From: Strigamia acuminata
Taxonomy: Eukaryota; Arthropoda; Chilopoda; Geophilomorpha; Linotaeniidae
Length of the DNA: 64,000 bases
Direction of reading: 5' to 3'
NCBI GenBank assembly: GCA_949358305.1
Contig: OX442315.1
Span: 20,548,427 to 20,612,426, forward strand
The notes below the pieces were generated by a model. It saw nothing but the letters and a program-made list of their open reading frames with translations, made no database searches and was not told the origin of the DNA. The translations under genes and the position numbers were made by a program. Positions 53,411-64,000 of the stretch are shown piece by piece. Every line of letters begins with the position of its first letter. Within the stretch, counting starts at the first letter, position 1.

Positions 53411-56400
53411 TAGATTCGCCTTGTCATCTATTCAAATACTGGAGGATTCTGTGACAAAATTAAATGTCAAAACTGTTTCTTGCTTTTGAATACTCCAAAC
53501 AAATCTACACAGCGATCACGCGCATTTCCTCCGACGCCCGTAGTGTCACTGAGCCTCTCCTCGCCGATTACGCGCCTATTACGAGACGTCGGCCAGGGAC
53601 CTTGGTCGATAGAAGCGCTCCTTGCGGTGAAAGATATAAATTCCCGCTCTTTTCTTTATCAAAAAATACACCTGGATATAAATAAACTCTGAAAAATACA
53701 TTCATTTTTCATTCAAATCCCAAAACTCTATTTTTTTCATCAATATTGGCATTGACGAAGGAAAATATAATTTAATTTTCTAATAGCAAAAAAATAAAAA
53801 TTGATCTTTTTTTTCTCCTTCTAGTTTGTGAAACGTTAATTTGAAAATGTCCAACATTGACAAAGAAAAAGCATTTTTCGTATTATTTCTTCTCGCTGAA
53901 GAAAAAAGGAATAATTTTAAAACGTTTGTTTTTAAATTTTTAAAATTAAAATCGATTTTAAAATTTCAAAATTCAAAACATAAATAAATAAACTATTCTA
54001 TCATCTTACTAAATTACATTTTACGAAGTGTATGAGTCGTTTTGTTACTGTATACAATGTACGATTCGAATAAAAGGTGGGAGTGTGTTGTGATCATTGG
54101 TCAAAAGTCAAATCAATTGAGGCGCCAGGTCGGCGGCGTCCACGAGGCTTCTTATCACCCTCCAGGGGGCCAGAAAAGAAGGAAGAAAATACAACAGTGT
54201 AGTGAACACTCGTGTACTCCTTTCATCTTGCTATTCGCTACCGGAAATTGATTTCACGATACGACTTGAAAATTGTACGCTAATTAAGGCCTGTTTTATT
54301 GCATACAAAAGTGAAGCTGATGTTTCTAACACATTCCTGTTGTTGACTTACAAGTTGTTTGTCACAGGGGTGCGCGTCTCGTGTGAATTAAGTGTGTTTA
54401 AGCGTGTCATCGCTCACTCATCCTCTTTTGCTCCACTTCCTCCTCTCTCATTTTTCACTCAAAACGAGCCGCTGCACCAGTGCCGTTTGATGTTTTTCTG
54501 TCTCATTTTTTTAATATTATATATGGTCATAGTTTTTTTTCCCTTTTCCATTTTTTTTTATTATTTAAAAAAATGACAGAAAAAAATAAAAATTCGATCG
54601 TCAAAAACCAAAATTTGTTGAGGCATGAAACAAGTTTTTGATTAAACTTTTTTTTGTTGTTGATATTTGTCTCTTGGAAAAAAAATCCCCAATCTGCAAG
54701 TTATTTTATCGTGACAGGCGTTTCATGTGGAATTCAGCGTCCAGATGGCGTTTTTCTCCCGCATCCGATGGAAATCTTAAGGGGGGAATCAATAAATGGA
54801 GACAACACTCCATTCTCTACACCTTAGCAACCGTCGTCATGACGACCCATCATTCCTCATACTCGAGTGAAATCATCAACAGGTGAGATATTAATTTCTT
54901 CTCGTCACGGGGCATTTTTTCGCAAATGCCGTGCCCCCAGCGTCCGATGAAAATGAAGCAACGATGACGAGACACCGCTGTCATGATAAATATCAAGCCC
55001 ACGGGGAGGGAAAAGATGGGGCTTGCGAGACGGGATGGGAGGGGACCATTAACATGTCTCCAGACTCAGACGACACAACTCAAAATGACAAGGCGTTCAG
55101 TTTGTCACCCGAAGGCACCCAGTTTTAGTTATCAGTTTTGTTTTCGAAATCCCATCTGCCCGTATCTCTCTCTCTCCCCTTCCTTTTCTTCCCCTTTTCT
55201 CTTCTCCCGTCCGAAATCGATAACGAATTCGAGTGGATTTAGTTGTCACTGATCATAGCCTAATTATCTTCATCTTCACTCGATTCCCGAATGAATTCGC
55301 TCTTCCGCTTGCATTTCTGCACCGTCATTCGTTTCGCTTCCGTTTTTAATTTCGGGCGTACAGGATTCGGGTGTCGATGTCTAATTCCGGAAGTTGTCAC
55401 TCATGGCAACTTCCCAACGCGAAGACTCAGCCTTCAGAGTGATGGATAGAGGAGTTGCAAAACATTGATGTTTTGCATGTAGCCATGACGGCTTGTGTTT
55501 GACCTCGGGTCTCGTCTTACGACTCATGTCTGATGAAAAAGTTAAACAAAAGACAATTTGAATACTTAATGATCCGCTATTTAATTATTCAAATATTTTT
55601 CTCCCATCTTGATTTCATTTTTTTCATTTAACGTCGCGTAATTCGGGCCGGTTTCCCTCCGTGCACGCAGCAAATTAAGTTTTGTGGCTGAATCAAATCT
55701 CATTTGATTGATCCGCGTTGATGAGTCAATATTGTTGTGCAAGAGTTAAATCCGAAATTATGCCTTTGGCTGACGAGTGGCACGAGCGTGTCTCCCACCG
55801 GTGTGCGTGATCGATTCCCCGCGACGTTCGTGTTGCAAGTGGGGAAATTGGGGCGGAGAAAACGCAACCGAGTCGAGCCTCACTCAGTCCACCTGTAGCA
55901 GACCGCAGTCACCTGAGCACCCGGCATTCGAATGGGAATGACTCACGCAAACCTCTCGCCATCCCACAAACTTTCCCTCCTCCCATCCCCTTTGTCACGT
56001 GCATTTCAGTTTGATTTATCGATATTGTCACGGCGCACGCTCTCTCTCTCTCTCTCTCTCACTCCGACTGTATGCGAGGCGTGAGATTTGTGTCTTGTGT
56101 TGCTTTGACTGCAACTGACACGAATTCCTCGACGCCTTTTGCCTCGTGTTTCGTATTTCCTCTGAGAGCCGTACATGCGTGATCCGGTATGCTGCGATTG
56201 GAACTCAATTGAATTTACTCGTGCATAATTCATATATTACTCGCTCTTGCCCTCACCTTGCGCACTTTTATTTTTTGCCAGACAAAGCGAATCGATCATA
56301 CTGCTGGGGTTTGCACGTTTGCAATGCTCACTACTGCTTGTTTCCCAATAAGATTAGCATTCGCTCATCCCAGTCTGTGAATAATTAATGCAGAGTTTGT

Positions 56401-57075
56401 AAGTAAATCCAGGTTCCCGCACCGGCTCCCCCTGCCTCCTCCGGCGTTGCCTCCACCTCCTCTTTTGCCCAGGTGTCGCGTTCCAATTGGTCATCCATTA
56501 ACAGATGGATTTATTAAATATGCAATCGTTTTTGTGTTGTCATGGAAACATGGTGCGGGTTGAATCAATCAAATGCACGAAATCTGCAACAGGTTCATCG
56601 ACCCATTTGTACACTTGGCATCCGACTTTGTCGTTGTCATGGCAATGGGATGAGGGTGCGCGTCCAGGTGGAAGTAATATCAGAATCATCCAACCCCTTA
56701 TTATTTATTAATTTAGATTTAAGGGAATTTGAGTTGGCGTCTGGGAATCATTGATACGTCCGCGTGCACCAGTTTGATGCCAGTAGCAAAAAAATTGAAT
56801 TCGTCCCTTGACGAATATTATCAGCAAATTGAAGTTAATTTGAAGGATGATGGAATGAAAGGTATCCACTTTGCAATTATCCAACTCAATGATTAGTTAA
56901 TAATAAATAAGATAACAATATCCCCATTTGGGAGATTGTTTGTATGTCGTTGCTTCAAAATGAGCGTGAAAAAGAAAAAGAAAGAAAAAGAAAGGAAGAA
57001 GGGGATGGAAACTAAGTAACCGTGAAATAAAGTTAAACCGTGTGAGTATTAGAGTTCAACTATCCATGCCGTTAA
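53411..57075. promoter_or_regulatory. Long non-coding region upstream of FGFRL1
   Basis: 54.7-56.7 kb is markedly GC-richer than most of the window, with open frames but no coherent protein or splice pairs. A (CT)n run is at 56040-56062. Candidate promoter or enhancer DNA. Confidence 0.35.
56040..56062. repeat. (CT)n microsatellite
   Basis: Eleven CT dinucleotides (56041-56062) in the FGFRL1 upstream region. Confidence 0.9.
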
Positions 57076-57078
57076 TCA

Positions 57079-57290
57079 GAGGAAAAAGTCGATGGCACGT
57101 TTTAATCGGTTTACAGCGCGTCTGTAAGTGCAAGCATCAAGACAGCAGTCAGCGTAAATGAAGAGAATCATTTGATTAAAAGCGATGCGATGCGATGCGC
57201 ACGTCTGACACTGATCGTGGCAGGTAAACACCTTGAGGGAATCAAAACAATCGATTTTGTTTATTATCAACAAATTAATAAGGATTAACT
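57079..57290 (-). CDS. Possible exon for a cysteine-rich secreted peptide
   Basis: After a CAG acceptor-like site at 57291 the minus strand is open for about 70 codons: LILINLLIINKIDCFDSLKV, FTCHDQCQTCASH, then ADCCLDACTYRR and a stop after RAIDFFL. The C-x3-C-x2-C...C-x3-C spacing resembles secreted peptide hormones such as eclosion hormone, but the last cysteine expected there is missing. No ATG in frame. Weak. Confidence 0.25.
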
Positions 57291-57294
57291 GCAC

Positions 57295-58980
57295 GCATTA
57301 GTCTCATTCTCATTATTTAAAATACATTTCGGGCATGAAAAAACACTTTAATTAAATTATTTGTTGACATTTATTTATCCAGCGGTATTTATCTGCTCTG
57401 ATCATTGCAAAACACGTTGCTAGGTAACTCCTTCTCAACCTCTCGCATGGATCTAACAAAGACTGGAATTAGGAGCAAAATTAATGTACCTGTGGGCTCT
57501 TTAGCACAAAAATAAGTTTATTGCATTGCCATGGAAACAAAAGCAATTTCCTAAAGAAGCCAGAAATATTACTAAGTAAGGGATCTTGCTCGTCCTTGAT
57601 TTTTTGTACGGAAAAGCGACCATAAAACGACAACGGGTAGACATTTGAGTAACAAGTTTTCCACTATTGTACCTGTTTTAGTGTTTTTTATAGCTTCCTA
57701 AACTCGCAGCTGAAGATTTTTTTTATGAAGAACTTGAGAATACTGTCGCCAGGTAGTGTTGTTTGATGGGAACATAAAATGTCTATATAAATAAAATAAA
57801 CCACGCGCTCCTCGCTGCTTGTGGTACAATTTTCTTTAAAGGTTAATTATTTACACAGAGAAATTAGTTAATCTTACCATAGGTTGTCACGCTTTGAACC
57901 TTGCGTTTATCTCGCAATTCAACCCAAACAAAAGCAACTGAACTGAATCGTTACTCTCCTTGGCTACCCACGTCTCAACCTTTTTATTGACTTCACAAAT
58001 AAATAAATAAAATAATAATAAAAAGGTTTGGAGGTTATTTTAAAGTCAGGAAAACATTTTAAGACGTAAACAAGTTTATTACATAGGATAAAAAGTAAAT
58101 AAAAGTCAAAAAAATAGATTGAATAGACCCGAATACTTTGAGTTCGCTCGTTAAATTTAATAATTTATAAATAGAATTGGGACTAAATATTAGTCAATTT
58201 GTTCTGTTTCAGCTTTAATGGTCATTTGCTGATAGTTATTGGAGAAATAGAATCTAATACGGCTTTTTTTGGGGCTCATTTTGGATGAAATCAATGTCAA
58301 CAAATTTAAATTATATTTCTTTTCTTTAAACCTGGTGGATTTTGCTTCTCATTTCTGTTTGGAAAAATATCAGCTTTCTTTACGAGCCTGAAACCCAATA
58401 AAAAAGGAACCGTAATTTCAATGATTACTCATGAATAGATTAAAACTTCTTATCTCATTGATAATTCCTGAATAAATTTAAAATTTCTATCTCAATTAAC
58501 GTACCGCAATTGCATAAAATTCATAACAATTTTACTACTATTTCCATAAAAAAAGTTATAGACGTTCCCAAACTTAGTAATTCATTTTGAGGAATGACAT
58601 TTGGCCGGCAGATGCAACACTTTTCAAAACCATCTATTACATAAGATAGATGGTGATAGCCAAAAGATGCTTATACAAGAGATGTAATTTCTGTCCTCTG
58701 CATGTATGTATGAATATCTTACATGTTACTTTTTTGCAGTTCTATTTTTCCTACATTGTATTCAAGTCAAAAATCTCACAAAAGTAAAATTTGTGAATAG
58801 TTTTGAAAAAATTGAGTAATTGATAACCCTTGGGTGCATTACATCACCTCTAATAGTCATTGAGTGAAACGACAATGACTACATTTTTTTAACGTTTACT
58901 TTAAAACATTTTCCATTTTTTCAAATATTCATGATCATGATCATGAATAATGTGACAATTTTAGCTGTTGCCGCCATTTA
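57295..58980. other. No gene seen
   Basis: AT-rich; no supported exon or repeat family. Confidence 0.45.
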
Positions 58981-58983
58981 TGC

Positions 58984-59260
58984 AGCTTTTTTCATTTAAT
59001 TATAAAATAAACAATAATAATAAAATAAAATTAAGTAAAAATATAAATAAGATTAAATTATTCCCACTTCGAATCAGATCCGTATTCAGTTTATCTTCTG
59101 ATATCTCTCTTTTTCTACGTATTCTCCATTGAATTCCAAATAACTGCAGCAAAACAGGCACGTCTTCTAAACTGAAGGCAGTTAAATCTTCCAAACCTTC
59201 AAAAGTAAAATAAATCATTTCTATCATATGCTCTCGGTAAAATTCATCAAAATAATTTTT
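58984..59260 (-). CDS. Possible C-terminal exon of a tail-anchored protein
   Basis: Minus-strand frame with MIEMIYFTFEGLEDLTAF, then LLQLFGIQWRIRRKRE and an extremely hydrophobic end (LILFIFLLNFILLLLFIL), followed at once by TAA. The layout suits a tail anchor. The upstream exon was not found. The AT-rich end could be chance. Confidence 0.25.
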
Positions 59261-59639
59261 GAAAAAAAGTTAATACAGAGTTTAATCAAACAAGATTGTC
59301 ACACCATTTGAAACTAAACTCCGATTAGATAAACTTACACTGATATCATATCAGCAAATTATTCTTAGAATAGTACAATAGAAACTAATTTCATAAAACT
59401 AACAAAATTTGCAAAACTAGATTGAAATAAAAACAATAAAAATCCCAATTCCTGTTAAAAATTTATGACAATCCAAACAAATGTTTTTTTTCAGTACAAA
59501 CAATTAAAAAAATATATATTTACAATCCATTTCTCTTTATTTAAAAGAAATTCGTAATTTTCTTTACCACAACTACGATAATCTAAATTTGTCCTATTGG
59601 CAATCAATAATTACCATTTTCAATTGTGATAGGCCCCAG

Positions 59640-62941
<3,302 letters not shown>

Positions 62942-63899
62942 TTTTATGCATATTTAACACTTAAACAACTTTCTTTCCCTTCCTCTTCTTTTTTCAAACT
63001 CCCAAATTCAAATTTGAAAAAAATTTGCACTTGTTTAAGTCATTGATTGAAAAAACGTGTAGAAAAGCGAAGCAAGCGAGCGAGTGAGCGAGCGAATGCG
63101 AATAAAAGAAATAAAAATAATTTCTTTTCGTGTCCTAATCTCATTTACGGAAGCAGGCAAAGTGGTGGGTGGTGGGGGGTGTAAGATTTTTGTTGGCGCG
63201 CGTTCGGCAAATGAGGTGAAGTTATCTCGCACATCAAACAGCTGAGCTCGGCACATTTGGCGACATGAAAATTTCCTCCAATGATAAATGCAATCTACAA
63301 AGCGAACAAGAAATACTTTCTCTCTTTTTTTTTTAATACTTCTTTTTCTTTAGGCTCGTCGATCCCCCGAGGACGAATGCAAATACGACGCAATGAATAA
63401 TAAAGTCCTGGCTTTGCTCTGGATGAATGATTATTGGCTGGAGCACGAGGGCGACGCGCCCTCACTTGTGATTCGCCAGCCTCGCGAGCGCGCGCGCGCG
63501 CCCAATTTTACACCCTTCTTCGCCACCCCCACCCCCACACACCCCCCCGCGTGCGAGCGTCTTCCCAGATAATTTCGGTGCGGGCGAGTCAATTTGACTT
63601 GAGCACACATTGGTCGCTAGTCAATCAGTTCGCAGTGCCTTCTTTGCTTGAATTATGCAAAACAGCACAAGGTGGTTTCAATCAATTTAAAAGTTAAACA
63701 GACACTCGACAGCAAAATAACAAAGAAGCCAAAAGAGGAGGGAAGGGGAGGCCGAGCCGATACCCCTACTCTTAAATTCGAGTGTGGGGGAGGGGGCGGA
63801 CAAGGTGGCAGAATGCAACGAACGCCATCTGTCCTAATAGGGTCTGATGCGTCATTGTGGCATAATGCACAAATTCACCCTCTCTCTCTCTGTGTGTCT

Positions 63900-63937
<38 letters not shown>

Positions 63938-64000
63938 AGTGATAGATGATAGAGGGTAAGGGAGTTGCAATTTGCTTTGCTGCTTGCACCACTACATTAT
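62942..64000. promoter_or_regulatory. DDX41 upstream region, no gene seen
   Basis: Holds the DDX41 promoter. 63430-63560 is C- and GC-rich (gcgcgcgcgcgc at about 63487-63500). A (CT)n run is at 63880-63934. Open frames here are compositional. Confidence 0.4.
63880..63934. repeat. (CT)n microsatellite, interrupted
   Basis: Long CT run with a short gtgtgt interruption, near the right edge. Confidence 0.9.

Noticed and set aside
57079-57290. Eclosion hormone identity
   Set aside because: The last conserved cysteine is missing and there is no start or signal exon.

Overview
Eukaryotic nuclear DNA: AT-rich, with genes split by short (about 50-120 bp) GT-AG introns, abundant MITEs and microsatellites. 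The gene set (MAP-kinase phosphatase, cytochrome b561, quiver-type Ly6 protein, TMEM127, MED28, leucyl aminopeptidase, ZDHHC16, MIC60, EXOSC1, aspartate aminotransferase, CAP-G, FGFRL1, DDX41) is that of a bilaterian animal. The Ly6/quiver protein and the compact introns suggest an arthropod or other ecdysozoan. FGFRL1 and TMEM127, which I do not recall from flies, argue against a fly.

Layout. 1-2585: 5' part of a minus-strand LTR retrotransposon (LTR, tRNA-Pro-type primer site, start of gag), cut by the window edge. 2586-6850: MITEs, one of them a large foldback, and poorly supported minus-strand exons. 6857-21333: ordinary short genes, namely Ly6/quiver (-), DUSP (+), CYB561 (-), C2H2 zinc finger (+), TMEM127 (-) head to head with MED28 (+), and leucyl aminopeptidase (-), which is head to head with ZDHHC16 (+). 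21623-23258: ZDHHC16 with an apparent 1-base frameshift in its DHHC domain. 23416-27672: MIC60 (-) and EXOSC1 (-).

28245-49199 is the most unusual part. A block with the order MIC60 5' end / EXOSC1 upstream DNA / aspartate aminotransferase (AST) has been copied. Copy 1 (28245-30342) is a fused gene: the duplicated first exons of MIC60 (matrix presequence, inner-membrane segment, start of the linker) read in frame through a Lys/Pro linker into a complete cytosolic-type AST. Copy 2 (47459-49199) is a complete unfused AST. Copy 3 is a pseudogene split by two insertions: a 2.94-kb unclassified element with 11-bp target duplications that encodes a SAP-domain protein, and a 4.48-kb LTR element with apparently identical LTRs, a 4-bp target duplication, gag only and no pol. 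Between copies 3 and 2 lie an unrecognised secreted protein, a frameshifted and shortened CAP-G, and two small unrecognised genes.

49200-64000: FGFRL1 (-) with three Ig domains, a long non-coding stretch (53411-58980) with microsatellites, then DDX41 (-) and its upstream region.

All gene models were spliced by eye from reading frame, GT/AG sites and phase. Homology calls rest on recognised family motifs, not on any search.
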